The notes under the pieces are model-generated. The model had not been told where the DNA came from and made no database searches. It worked only from the letters and a program-made list of their open reading frames with translations. DNA of 64,000 nt, taken from contig NZ_JADMOL010000001.1 in assembly GCF_015558675.1 (NCBI RefSeq), positions 779,765 through 843,764 of the forward strand. Direction: 5' to 3'. The DNA comes from Paenibacillus sp. 1001270B_150601_E10. GTDB taxonomy: Bacteria; Bacillota; Bacilli; Paenibacillales; Paenibacillaceae. The first letter of the stretch is position 1; every line of letters begins with the position of its first letter. A program made the position numbers and the translations under genes. Positions 1-8,620 of this stretch are shown here, in pieces.

Positions 1-90
1 TTCTTCTACTTTAAATACCCCGAGACCAAACCAAGGCATTTTTATACCATTATGCAATGTTGTTTTATCTTGTAAATTTTGCGCTATCAT
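1..90 (-). CDS. Aldo/keto reductase, N-terminal 30 residues (runs off the window)
   Basis: Only the first 30 codons are present; the rest lies to the left of the window. The visible piece includes LHNGIKMPWFGLGVFKVEE, the opening strand and turn typical of the small NADPH-dependent aldo/keto reductases of Bacillota (YvgN / 2,5-diketogluconate reductase type), which reduce glyoxal-like aldehydes and ketones in the cytosol. A GGAGGT ribosome site sits 6 bases before the ATG at position 90. The catalytic Asp-Tyr-Lys-His residues are outside the window, so activity cannot be judged. Confidence 0.8.
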   Translation of the reverse strand, partial: MIAQNLQDKTTLHNGIKMPWFGLGVFKVEE

Positions 91-429
91 AAATTGACCT
101 CCAAATTGTTAAAAATCTCCTAGATGTTTGTGCTGTTATCATGCGCTCTTTCTATAAATGTATTCGAGGCTGATGCAAAGCCGGTGTCTTGCAATGCCAT
201 CTATATTAGATAAAAGAAAGCTTCATAAGCCTATAGAACCCCGTATAAATTCAACTTTAGCTACAAGATTTCCCCAACATCCAAAGCGTATTCGCAAACG
301 AGTCACTCATGGATGAACTACGATATTGTCCTGACAATCTTTAATCTAAAATGATGAAAATCAACCGGCAAATGATAGTATGAGGGATATGAATCATAAA
401 GAAAAGTACGCACTTTTTTGTACTATAGA

Positions 430-460
430 CACTTAAAAGTTCTATAGGTACTTTTAAGTG
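430..460. promoter_or_regulatory. Perfect 11-bp inverted repeat upstream of the aldo/keto reductase
   Basis: CACTTAAAAGT and ACTTTTAAGTG flank a 9-base spacer. It lies about 340 bp upstream of the aldo/keto reductase start in a gene-free stretch (91-541). The shape suits a dimeric regulator. HxlR/DUF24-type regulators often control such reductases, but no regulator gene is visible here, so the link is inference. Confidence 0.4.
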
Positions 461-541
461 CCCAAGTAAAAGGAGGCTGAAAACGCAGCATAAGAAGAAC
501 AATTCTTCTATTGATAAAAGGGGAGGTTAAACAAACTGAAT

Positions 542-567
542 AAAAAAAAGGAGGATAATGATCCTCC
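542..567 (-). terminator. Intrinsic terminator after the COG2345-type regulator
   Basis: Read on the minus strand: GGAGGAT, four-base loop, ATCCTCC, then eight T. It follows the regulator that ends at 699. A second hairpin (about 578-611, GAACCC/GGGTTC arms) lies between the two. Confidence 0.65.
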
Positions 568-698
568 CTAGTGTATCGAACCCCCTGCCTTTTTAAAGAT
601 GCAGAGGGTTCAACTGGTTCATAAAAACACAGCTCCGATTAAAAACAAGCTCATCCTTCTCTTCACTTATCGTTAGATGGCTTCTGCATGCATAATGC

Positions 699-1373
699 TT
701 ACGATTCATTCTCCTTCTGCGACTTAATTCGGTACGTGCAGCGCCTTCCTTGCTTGGCAAGGCATTCGGTACGCTCGACATCTGCTTGAAGCAGTTGCTG
801 AAATAACGCCAGCTCACAAGCACACGGCTCCTCATAGCGGTCCGCTACTTGTGCAATGGGACAATTATATTCATGAAGCAGCCAGGTTCCGTCCTGTTGC
901 TGTTCCGTTTCAACCATATATCCATTGGAATCCTGAATGTTGCCAAGCTCTTGAATACGCTCATCCAAGCTCTTGCCTTTCATGTGCGGCATGTATTTAT
1001 CAAGCAGCGTCTCTTGTCTGCCAGCGAATAATTGTCCAATTCGATCGCTTCCCTTTGCAGCGGCGTCCTCATCTGGAACCGGCAGCTTCTCTACTTCTTT
1101 TAGTAGATCGAGAACGAGCTGATGATACTGCTTCGGAAAGCGTTCATCCCCAAGGGAAGAGAGATGATACATCTGCAAAGGTCTGCCCATTGGCTGACGA
1201 ACTTGCTCCGTCTCCAGCACACCTTCCTCTACATATTGGGTAAGATAGCGTCTTACCCCCATCTCGGTCATTCCCAATTGTTCAGCAAGCTGTGCAGCTG
1301 ACATCGAACCATTAGTCTTGATGAGATGGAGCAGCATCCCACGTGTAGAAGGCTTTCGTTGTCCTCTTGTCAT
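699..1373 (-). CDS. HTH transcriptional regulator of the COG2345/SufR-like type, probable Fe-S binder
   Basis: A 224-residue cytosolic regulator. Residues 10-70 form a winged helix-turn-helix (AAQLAEQLGMTEMGVRRYL is the recognition region). The C-terminal quarter carries five cysteines (about 171, 184, 186, 204, 212) in the context NCPI...CAC...C...C, the arrangement seen in COG2345 proteins such as cyanobacterial SufR, which ligate an Fe-S cluster. The ATG at 1373 is preferred because AGGTGA lies 5 bases upstream; a GTG three codons earlier has no ribosome site. It stands alone with its own terminator. The regulated genes cannot be read from this window. Redox or iron sensing is inferred from the cysteines. 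Confidence 0.75.
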   Translation of the reverse strand: MTRGQRKPSTRGMLLHLIKTNGSMSAAQLAEQLGMTEMGVRRYLTQYVEEGVLETEQVRQPMGRPLQMYHLSSLGDERFPKQYHQLVLDLLKEVEKLPVPDEDAAAKGSDRIGQLFAGRQETLLDKYMPHMKGKSLDERIQELGNIQDSNGYMVETEQQQDGTWLLHEYNCPIAQVADRYEEPCACELALFQQLLQADVERTECLAKQGRRCTYRIKSQKENES

Positions 1374-1488
1374 AGGCTTCACCTGTCAGCGTCAAATTAA
1401 TACCGTCATTGTATCTTATTATGACACTGCTGTAAATCAAGCTCTCATGGAAGCTTGATCCTTTTGCATCGCTTTCATATCCAAATGG

Positions 1489-1917
1489 TTATGGAAGCTG
1501 AAGCTCCTTCACAATAAAATGACGAACGGATTCTGCGAATGTTGTCAGCACATCCGGCAGCTCTTGAAGCAAAGGATGGATACGGGTTCGTTCCCATTCC
1601 GCATAATGCTGCACGATAGGCTTGCGAAGCTGTACAAGAGCAACCAGCGCTTTATGCAAATCCGAATCAACTACGCCTTCCTGCGCGATGATATCCATAA
1701 TATCCTCATAGCTGCTTGCATCTCTCATAATAAATCCATCAATAAGGAGGCTGCCTACATCTGTTACGATCTCGATTGAGAGCTGTAAGACTCTTTCCTG
1801 CGCAAGATGCACGATGATCGAATCGTCCCACTTGGCTTTGATCTGTGCAACACCCTTTACGAGTGATTGTATCTCATTTAAACGCTTCTCAATTTGCTCT
1901 TGGTCAACGTAATACAT
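1489..1917 (-). CDS. yutE: DUF86 / HepT-like protein (YutE family)
   Basis: 142 residues, all-helical, matching the YutE branch of DUF86 proteins by length and by the region around SLLIDGFIMRDASSYEDI. HepT members are HEPN-fold ribonucleases normally neutralised by an MntA nucleotidyltransferase. Here the expected catalytic region reads RKPIVQHY (R then H-Y), which keeps the basic pattern, but no MntA partner gene is adjacent. Bacillota YutE is usually solitary too, so it may be a housekeeping derivative and not a toxin. AGGAGG lies 6 bases before the ATG. Confidence 0.7.
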   Translation of the reverse strand: MYYVDQEQIEKRLNEIQSLVKGVAQIKAKWDDSIIVHLAQERVLQLSIEIVTDVGSLLIDGFIMRDASSYEDIMDIIAQEGVVDSDLHKALVALVQLRKPIVQHYAEWERTRIHPLLQELPDVLTTFAESVRHFIVKELQLP

Positions 1918-2052
1918 CTAGATGCCTCCTTTGGAGTCGTATACTATTAGCATAGCATAAAGAACAAGAAAAGATATCCATATCAAAGGATTAATATAAT
2001 CGCTTATACTACCTTTTAATGATAGGAGCAAATCGCTTCTAACAGAACGAAG

Positions 2053-2080
2053 AAGAGGCTTTCATTATCGAAAGCCTCTT
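2053..2080 (-). terminator. Hairpin terminator after the CuA-domain gene
   Basis: Perfect 11-bp stem AAGAGGCTTTC / GAAAGCCTCTT with a 6-base loop, just past the stop codon at 2102. The T tract on the minus strand is weak (CTTCTTCGTT), so it may act in either direction. Confidence 0.6.
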
Positions 2081-2101
2081 GCTAACGCTAGGTTGATTCA
2101 T

Positions 2102-2479
2102 TTATTCAACAACGAGAACAGACTTCATCGTGTCATGGCCTGCTCCGCACATAATCGAACAGTGAATCTCATATTTTCCAGGCTTGTCAAACGTAATCTC
2201 TTGCTCTTTGTGTTCATTCGTCAGGTTAATGTTCAGTTCCTTAATCTCAGCGCCATGAACGCCGGACTTGTTTTCAAGCTTCAACAAGACAGGTTCGCCT
2301 GCTTTGACCTTATATTCAGCTTGATCAAAGGTAAAGTCATTTTTAGCGATCATTTTCACAACTTGAACGCCTTCTGGCGCCGCTTCCTCAACCGGAGGCT
2401 TCGGCATGTTGAACAGCATGAGACCTGCAGCAAGCAAGCACGCAATGCCGAAGAAGACGACCATTGCCCATTTTTGCAT
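2102..2479 (-). CDS. Membrane-anchored cupredoxin with a CuA-type site
   Basis: 125 residues. Residues 5-24 are one membrane helix, placing residues 30-125 outside the cell. The globular part ends in CSIMCGAGHDTM, giving C107-x3-C111-x3-H115-x2-M118, and a first histidine at H75 (SGVHGAE). That is the binuclear CuA ligand set of cytochrome c oxidase subunit II. The protein lacks the two-helix hairpin and length of a real subunit II and has no oxidase neighbours. It is therefore a stand-alone CuA protein that could carry electrons or copper at the membrane surface; the exact role is unknown. The ribosome site (GGGGCG) is weak. Confidence 0.75.
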   Translation of the reverse strand: MQKWAMVVFFGIACLLAAGLMLFNMPKPPVEEAAPEGVQVVKMIAKNDFTFDQAEYKVKAGEPVLLKLENKSGVHGAEIKELNINLTNEHKEQEITFDKPGKYEIHCSIMCGAGHDTMKSVLVVE

Positions 2480-2640
2480 AATTGTCCTACGCCCCTTTGT
2501 CTATTACATTCGTCACTATTCCTATTATAAAATGAACAACAGAATCTACAACCCAAAGTTTTACTTTTAAGTTCCAAAATTTTCATTTGTGACAGAATGT
2601 TGAACATTTATTTTTTGGACCAAAGAAGGCATAGGAATGG

Positions 2641-3084
2641 TTATGGTTTGTCCTTAGGTTCCTCCTGATCAGCTTCGATATCTGCGGCTTTCTCGTCTTC
2701 CCTTTGCTTCAAAACATAAATGATACGCTTGACTTGTGAAGGAAGTGGCAAGCCTAAGCGACCGTAATTCTCTGTAATGCTGATCAGTTCATTTGCTAGA
2801 TAGAAGCTGATCGCCCCATCCTTAATCCATGTCGTGCCAAACACCACATCCATATGATGAGCAAGCGTGATCACGAGGAGCATCATTGCCTTTTTAGCTA
2901 AGCCCCAAAACCCTGCCATGCTGTATAGACCTTTTCCTTCTTTAAGTGAAGCAGCTATTCCTGAAATGTAATCGATTACGATCGTCACAAGAAATAGGGT
3001 CAGCAAGTGGCTCCACTCCCCGAAAAGAAACGTTAGTATCACTCCGAATGCTCCGCAGATGGTATTAAAAAGCTGAATATTCAA
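2641..3084 (-). CDS. Phage-type holin (toxin secretion/lysis holin family)
   Basis: 147 residues from a TTG start at 3084, chosen because GGAGGTG lies 5 bases upstream; a longer reading from 3138 lacks a ribosome site. Two to three hydrophobic segments surround LFLVTIVIDYISGIAA, the signature region of the phage_holin_4 family. The C-terminal tail (last 35 residues) is highly charged (EDEKAADIEADQEEPKDKP), as in holins. Holins open membrane pores for endolysin or toxin release. No endolysin or other phage gene is adjacent, so this is an isolated chromosomal holin, possibly domesticated. Confidence 0.75.
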   Translation of the reverse strand: MNIQLFNTICGAFGVILTFLFGEWSHLLTLFLVTIVIDYISGIAASLKEGKGLYSMAGFWGLAKKAMMLLVITLAHHMDVVFGTTWIKDGAISFYLANELISITENYGRLGLPLPSQVKRIIYVLKQREDEKAADIEADQEEPKDKP

Positions 3085-3271
3085 GCTGCCACCTCCAATA
3101 CATTGCGAGATATTGCATTCTATGAACTTCTTGTCCACGCTGCCACGGCAAAAAGACCCCCGCCCTGCTCCTTCTTACATGACTAAAAGGAACAAATATG
3201 GAGGTCTTATTGATCAAAATCTATTTAAAAGATAGGGTTACAAACTTCGAATATTGGCATGTAACTTCCAT

Positions 3272-4588
3272 TTACGCCTCTTCCTTAAAGAATTGAGGCA
3301 AATAGGCTTTATTGGCCTCCAACATCTCGTCAAGCAGCTTCTCGGCAACACCGACCGAAGGAACGAGAGGATGGTGTACCATCGCTTGAAGCGCAATGCC
3401 GCGATCTCCAGTCACAGCTGCTTCAATGGTCAATTCCTCGTATACTTTAACCGCATGCAGCAGTCCCTTAACATGGTTTGGCACATGCTGTGGCGGAAGT
3501 GGAATCGGTCCTTGTGCAGTAACGACACAGTTTACCTCAATGCTTGCATCAGCAGGCAGGAAGTCATAGATATTGCCATTCATGACGTTCAACGTCTGGA
3601 TGTCGCGTGTGTCATTATAGATTGAAGTCATCAGCTTCACAGCAGCCTCAGAGTAGTAAGCACCTCCGCGCTGCTCCAGCTGTTTCGGCTTCACCTTCAG
3701 GTTCACGTCCTTATACAGCTCGAACAATTCCTTCTCCACACGGCTAACGACGTCAGCACGCGTTCCGTCTTTCTCCAGTGCGGTCTTCATTTCCTCAAAC
3801 ATGACATCCGACATGTAGAAATACTTCAAATAATACGTCGGAATCGCACGAAGGGATTGAAGGAACGGAACGCTCCAGCCAAAGGTCGGCACGTTTTTCG
3901 CCGTATAAGTCGTTCCACCTTCCAATAGCTCATCAAGCTTCTCTTCGCCCTTAACAAGAGCCGACGTTACCCAATGAAGATGGTTGATGCCGACGAATTC
4001 CGGCAGTACCTCTTGCTCGCTTACGCCATATTGCTGCGCTAAGAACTTCTGGAAGTTGATCGGTGAGTTGCAAAGACCAATGGATTTCACCTTGCTGTGC
4101 TTCGCTACCGCTTCGGTTACGATCCCCGCTGGGTTTGTAAAGTTTAGCAGCCACGCATTAGGTGCAAGCTCTTCGATATCGCGACAAATGTCGAGAATGA
4201 TAGGCACCGTTCGAAGCGCCTTGAACATCCCCCCTGGGCCAGTCGTCTCTTGACCAATGACTCCATGCTGGATTGGAATATGCTCATCGCGCTTGCGTGC
4301 TTCAAGCAACCCGACACGGATTTGAGTCGTAACAAAGTCTGCACCTGCAATCGCTTCTCTGCGATTCAAGGTAAGGTTCACCTGCATCGGAATTCCTGCC
4401 TCTTCAACCATTCGCTTCGCGAGGTTTCCGACGATATCAAGCTTGTGCTTGCCTTCCTCGATATCGACAAGCCACAGCTCACGAATCGGCATTTGATCAT
4501 AGTGCTTGATGAAGCCCTCCACGATCTCAGGCGTATAAGAAGAACCTCCGCCGATTACTGCAATCTTCAATCCTGTCTTTGCTGTCAT
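3272..4588 (-). CDS. GH4 family 6-phospho-beta-glucosidase-like enzyme
   Basis: 438 residues. N-terminal Rossmann motif IAVIGGGSSYTPEI binds NAD. LCNSPINF and EFVGINHLHW provide the Cys-Asn and His/Asn groups that bind the catalytic metal in GH4 enzymes, which hydrolyse phosphorylated glycosides by an oxidation/elimination cycle needing NAD+ and Mn2+. The ATG at 4588 is used because GGAGGAG lies directly before it; upstream in-frame codons are the ribosome site itself. It is the second gene of an operon, 65 bp behind a BadF-type sugar kinase, so the pair may take up and split a beta-linked disaccharide such as cellobiose or chitobiose. The exact sugar is not shown. Confidence 0.85.
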   Translation of the reverse strand: MTAKTGLKIAVIGGGSSYTPEIVEGFIKHYDQMPIRELWLVDIEEGKHKLDIVGNLAKRMVEEAGIPMQVNLTLNRREAIAGADFVTTQIRVGLLEARKRDEHIPIQHGVIGQETTGPGGMFKALRTVPIILDICRDIEELAPNAWLLNFTNPAGIVTEAVAKHSKVKSIGLCNSPINFQKFLAQQYGVSEQEVLPEFVGINHLHWVTSALVKGEEKLDELLEGGTTYTAKNVPTFGWSVPFLQSLRAIPTYYLKYFYMSDVMFEEMKTALEKDGTRADVVSRVEKELFELYKDVNLKVKPKQLEQRGGAYYSEAAVKLMTSIYNDTRDIQTLNVMNGNIYDFLPADASIEVNCVVTAQGPIPLPPQHVPNHVKGLLHAVKVYEELTIEAAVTGDRGIALQAMVHHPLVPSVGVAEKLLDEMLEANKAYLPQFFKEEA

Positions 4589-4653
4589 GATAATCTCCTC
4601 CATCCATAAATTAATGGAACACTATATAATTAAAATAAGATAACCGCTTTAAC

Positions 4654-5619
4654 TTATACCGTCAAAGATTTAAGCTTCGCTTCTGTCTCTGCGTCAAGCT
4701 TCACACCGTCCATATCAAGCGCGCTTAGAATCGCGCCTGCGACAGGGTCTGACTGCAGATGAACACAACAAGCATTCGGTGCTTGACTCTTCACCACTCG
4801 CTCAATAGCATCCGTCAAGTGAGGGCTCGTTCCTTTATTCAATACACTGCCGATATAGACAACATCAAACTGCTCTTCTGTCATATTCAAGCGACGAATA
4901 AGCGCTGTAACCGCATTGCCCATCTCTGCGCCTTCACGCTCGAGAATGTCAATTGCCACTTGATCGCCTTGGCTTGCAGCGGTGAACAATGTCTTTACGA
5001 GATCACTTGGCACATTGCGCCTCTCATAGAGCACATCTTCATAGATCGCTTCTACGGAATCTCCTTGCATATGCTCCAGTACAAGATCTGTCAGCATCGT
5101 CTTCGGCCCTCTCTCATCCCATGCGCGAATCACCGCGCGAAAGGCTAGAGTGGAAAGACCTGAGCCTCCGGCGAAGCCGTCTCCAAAGGTAAAGCCAAAG
5201 CCGCCGTACTGAAGCTCATCGCCCTTTGTGTTGCGGGCTGCACTGTTGAATCCGTTTCCACAAATGATGGCAGCCCCGTTGAATTGACTCGTGCCGGCTC
5301 TCATGCCGATAATCGTATCGCATGTAATGTAATGCCTCTTGAATCCTAGTGACGCGATCATCGGTCTTAGAATCACATAATCTGGCTCGCGGTCAGCGCC
5401 TGCAAGTCCAAAGTAGGCGATCTTAATATCTTCTTGCGTTAGTCCCGCTTCCTTCAATGCATCCTCGCAGGCTTGACGAATATTACGCTCGGCCCTATCC
5501 TTGCCAAGCTGATGATTGCCATTGCCGGATACTCCTTTGCCCAATACGCGTCCCTGGGCATCCGTGATAACCGCATGGGTCTTGCTCCCGCCTGCATCTA
5601 CGCCTAAGTAGATACTCAT
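4654..5619 (-). CDS. BadF/BadG-family sugar kinase (N-acetylglucosamine kinase-like)
   Basis: 321 residues of the ASKHA fold. MSIYLGVDAGGSKTHAV at the N terminus is the phosphate-1 loop; NGNHQLG and GNGFNSAARN form further nucleotide- and sugar-contacting loops; IGSVLNKGTSP near residue 255 is the adenosine region. The family phosphorylates N-acetylglucosamine and related sugars in the cytosol. It is first in an operon with the GH4 glycosidase downstream, so kinase and glycosidase probably process the same imported sugar; the kinase would create the 6-phosphate that GH4 needs. GAGGAG precedes the ATG. The AraC gene 229 bp upstream on the same strand is a candidate regulator. Confidence 0.8.
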   Translation of the reverse strand: MSIYLGVDAGGSKTHAVITDAQGRVLGKGVSGNGNHQLGKDRAERNIRQACEDALKEAGLTQEDIKIAYFGLAGADREPDYVILRPMIASLGFKRHYITCDTIIGMRAGTSQFNGAAIICGNGFNSAARNTKGDELQYGGFGFTFGDGFAGGSGLSTLAFRAVIRAWDERGPKTMLTDLVLEHMQGDSVEAIYEDVLYERRNVPSDLVKTLFTAASQGDQVAIDILEREGAEMGNAVTALIRRLNMTEEQFDVVYIGSVLNKGTSPHLTDAIERVVKSQAPNACCVHLQSDPVAGAILSALDMDGVKLDAETEAKLKSLTV

Positions 5620-5847
5620 TTAAATCGCTCCTCACCTTCTATTTACAGATACGAATCGATAGTTCATGTTCGAAATGAATGTAACGATAGAACATCATGC
5701 TACTCGTGTTGATTATCTTTTTAAGCTCGATATCTGAGATATCTTATGACTTAAAGATACACCGATTTGGGGAGGATCAACTACTGCAAAATGAGTAATG
5801 GCTGATACTATCTTACTGTCTTTTTAACGAAATTGCAGATTAGGAAA

Positions 5848-6711
5848 TTAGTCCTGAATTCGATAATCACTGGGAGATACCCCCACATATTGCTTAAAAA
5901 GGCGATTGAAGTTAGAAAGATTCCGGAATCCACACTGTGCGGAAATCGCTATAATTTTCTGATCAGTCGTTTCCAAGAGATGGATGGCTTCTGTTAATCT
6001 CAGCTGGATTAAATAATTCAGCGGCGAGGTCCCAACTGCTTGCGAAAACAGCTTGCTGAATCGGGACGGACTCAAATGAGTCAGGTCCGCCAGTTCTTGA
6101 AGGCTCCACGAATATGCCAGATTCGTTTCCATTGTATGAATGACTTCCTTCAGCGCATGCATATTCCGATGCTTGATTAGGTTGCTGGACTCGTTCGAAA
6201 GCACCATATGCCGATTCATTAAAGCTAGGAATCGAACGAGGTCTGAGCGAATGACAGATAGGTATGAAGTCTCTCTCTCTTCATATTCCTCTCTCATTCG
6301 CAAGAACAGCTTCCGAAGCTCTTTGTGCATCTCATGCTCACGATTAACAAGATTAGAGAACAATTCTCCCATTTCACGAAACGGCCGCATTAGCTCAGGC
6401 GCATACCGCAAATCCACGGCAAGAATAGATGGATCAAACATCAGAATATCCATGACCAGATCCTTCGACTCAAAAGCACGATGTAGATCATCGCTGTTGA
6501 TTAGAATCAGATCCCCCTCTTGGAACTCCAGCTTATGACCGTTGATCAGATAAAAGCCCGATCCCTGCCGTATATGGTTAATTTCTAATGCATCATGCCA
6601 ATGTAGCCGCTCAAAGCCCGGATTTACCCCTTCACTTGACGAGATCACAAGCGGAAACGACGGCTGATCGAATAAAATATTGTCTCTCGAAATGAGTTGA
6701 GGCTTATCCAT
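5848..6711 (-). CDS. AraC-family regulator with an N-terminal cupin sensor domain
   Basis: 287 residues. Residues 30-110 form the cupin sensor (LHWHDALEINHIRQGSG, then FQEGDLILINSDDLH), which in this family binds a sugar or similar ligand. Residues 185-285 hold two helix-turn-helix motifs (LQELADLTHLSPSRFSKLF and IAISAQCGFRNLSNFNRLF) followed by the GVSPSDYR end. It sits directly upstream of the sugar kinase/GH4 operon on the same strand and is the likely activator. AGGAGAG lies 7 bases before the ATG. Confidence 0.85.
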   Translation of the reverse strand: MDKPQLISRDNILFDQPSFPLVISSSEGVNPGFERLHWHDALEINHIRQGSGFYLINGHKLEFQEGDLILINSDDLHRAFESKDLVMDILMFDPSILAVDLRYAPELMRPFREMGELFSNLVNREHEMHKELRKLFLRMREEYEERETSYLSVIRSDLVRFLALMNRHMVLSNESSNLIKHRNMHALKEVIHTMETNLAYSWSLQELADLTHLSPSRFSKLFSQAVGTSPLNYLIQLRLTEAIHLLETTDQKIIAISAQCGFRNLSNFNRLFKQYVGVSPSDYRIQD

Positions 6712-6913
6712 AGGGAGCTCTCCTTTATATACGTGAAGTTCTAGTTGAAGCTTAGCGTTAAATGATTACTTCTATTATATAAGCAGAGTGTAAAGTTCGA
6801 AATCTTATCCTTGGTTTGCATCGTAAAAAGATTATTTGATTGCAAAGTGATCGCCATGAACCAGCAAGTTACGATTCCATCGCTTATCTCCTAATCTATC
6901 CTTCCCCCAATAT

Positions 6914-6963
6914 AAAAACAGCTCGTATAGGCGGGAGGTTGCTCCTCTATACGAACTGTTTTT
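6914..6963 (-). terminator. Strong bidirectional terminator
   Basis: CTCGTATAG...CTATACGAA arms extended by AAAAACAG / CTGTTTTT on the two sides, so it works on both strands. On the minus strand it follows the SLH/TraB gene ending at 6982. Confidence 0.8.
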
Positions 6964-6981
6964 AGAATTATGTTGAATTTG

Positions 6982-8361
6982 TTAATTCATATATTGAACG
7001 TCATACCCTTTTTCTTTAAGCAGATCTACAACCATGCCTTTCATCACATAGTGTGCGGAGCCCACAACGACAAAGGATGTATGCTTTCCGTCTTGCTCGA
7101 GCAGTTCAGCAAGCTTCTTCGCCATATTTTTGTCGCGCTCGCCAGTCAGGCGTTGATTCGTTTCACTTTCAGTGAAGTCCCCTTCTGCCGTCAAGGTCTT
7201 GACCAACCCTTCAGCGTCTCCCTCGATCCAATCAAGCTGCATTTGCTTTAATTGCTTCGCCGCGCTCATATCTCCAGACAATACCGCGTCAAGCAAAGCG
7301 TTCAATTCCTTCTCCTGCTCGTCAGCTGGGACGCTTGCGAAGATGTCAGCTTGAAGCTTAATGCTTTCCAGTTCCTTGATTGGCTTTCCTGCAAGCATGG
7401 CCTTCGTAATGAAGTAGCTGTCAATGCCTGTATTTGTCGCCATCACTTGATCCTCAGGCTTGTCAAAGTAGCTTAACGTCGATAAGCTTGTCGTGATGGC
7501 AAACGGCTTGAATCCATCAAAGGCATCCGCAGGAATTCCCAGCTTCTCGAGTGCCTTTTCCAGCTTAGCATATGTCTCTGGCGCAACATGCTCCTTCAAG
7601 GTAGAGCCATCGCTGTATACCATTTGATTCGTCAGATAGCTCATGTCTCCGTTCACAATATCGATTTCGACCCATAGATCGTCGGAAGCTTCAAATGCTT
7701 CATGGATGCTCTTCTGCATCGGATACATTTCCGGAGTGCCCAGATGGATGGAGCCAAGCAAATACAAGGTATTGCTTCCGTGTGTCACCTTCCACATGAG
7801 ACCTTCTGCACCAGCACCTGCTGTATCGTATGCATACGCGACAACTCGGCTTGCCATAACAGCAGCTTGCTCAACCGTAATCGGCTTATCCAGCTCAAGA
7901 CCTGCTTTCGTGCCTTTCACAATGCCTTTATCCGTCATATAGTCAACTGCAGACTTCGTTTGGAGTCCGAATGCCTCTGGCAGCTCGTAGTTTGCCAGCA
8001 GCTTATGTAAAGATGTAATGACAGCTTCTCTCGTGATCACCTTATCTGCTGTAAATGATAAAGCCGCTTCTTTTTTGCTAAAGCCAAGACGACCCAGCTT
8101 CTCGCCTGTCGCCTTCATCAATGCTTGGTACTTGTCTGCCGTAATCGCGCCTTGGAAGGTTCCGTCATAATACCAGTTAAGCGGATATATGCCGTACTTC
8201 TCTCCCTCGTTCAACGTTTCGATGGACCATGGACTAATGGCTGGTGTTCCTGCTGGCGCTTCAGCATGGACCGGGAATACATTACCGATAAGAAGCGTAA
8301 AGCTTAACATCCCCGCCGCGGCAAGACGGCCGAGTCTTCCCCAATGTTTTTTGACACTCAC
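6982..8361 (-). CDS. Secreted TraB/GumN-family protein with N-terminal SLH-like region
   Basis: About 459 residues. The signal peptide (GRLGRLAAAGMLSFTLLIGN) ends near VHA|EAP. Residues 40-175 resemble two S-layer-homology-like repeats (AITADKYQ..., ...DKGIVKGTKAGLELDKPITVEQ written as ITVEQAAVMASRV). Residues 180-459 are the TraB/GumN domain: LYLLGSIHLG near its start and VVVGSAHYVMKGMVVDLL at its end. TraB/TIKI proteins are metal-dependent proteases. The fusion suggests a cell-surface protease held to the wall, but catalysis is inferred. Start is uncertain: GTG at 8361 (GAGGGG upstream) is preferred over GTG at 8379. Confidence 0.8.
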   Translation of the reverse strand: MSVKKHWGRLGRLAAAGMLSFTLLIGNVFPVHAEAPAGTPAISPWSIETLNEGEKYGIYPLNWYYDGTFQGAITADKYQALMKATGEKLGRLGFSKKEAALSFTADKVITREAVITSLHKLLANYELPEAFGLQTKSAVDYMTDKGIVKGTKAGLELDKPITVEQAAVMASRVVAYAYDTAGAGAEGLMWKVTHGSNTLYLLGSIHLGTPEMYPMQKSIHEAFEASDDLWVEIDIVNGDMSYLTNQMVYSDGSTLKEHVAPETYAKLEKALEKLGIPADAFDGFKPFAITTSLSTLSYFDKPEDQVMATNTGIDSYFITKAMLAGKPIKELESIKLQADIFASVPADEQEKELNALLDAVLSGDMSAAKQLKQMQLDWIEGDAEGLVKTLTAEGDFTESETNQRLTGERDKNMAKKLAELLEQDGKHTSFVVVGSAHYVMKGMVVDLLKEKGYDVQYMN

Positions 8362-8579
8362 TCCAATTACCCCTCTCACTCTATGTTGTATAGGCAGCTT
8401 ACTTCTACCTGCAATAGTAGATTATACCACCTTGTATGCATCTTTGATCATTTATGCACAATTTGTATGAATATACATATTGTTTGCACCTATTAATAGA
8501 TTTGTCCTCATAAAAAGATCGTGAAAAGATGACGATTCAACGAGTCTTTATAGGGCTTCATATAGAAGGAGTACTTATC

Positions 8580-8612
8580 AAAAAAGCTGATCACCCTTCA
8601 GGAGCGATCAGC
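8580..8612 (-). terminator. Intrinsic terminator
   Basis: GCTGATC(G) and (T)GATCAGC arms followed by six T on the minus strand, nine bases after the membrane protein ending at 8621. Confidence 0.75.
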
Positions 8613-8620
8613 CATACAGC

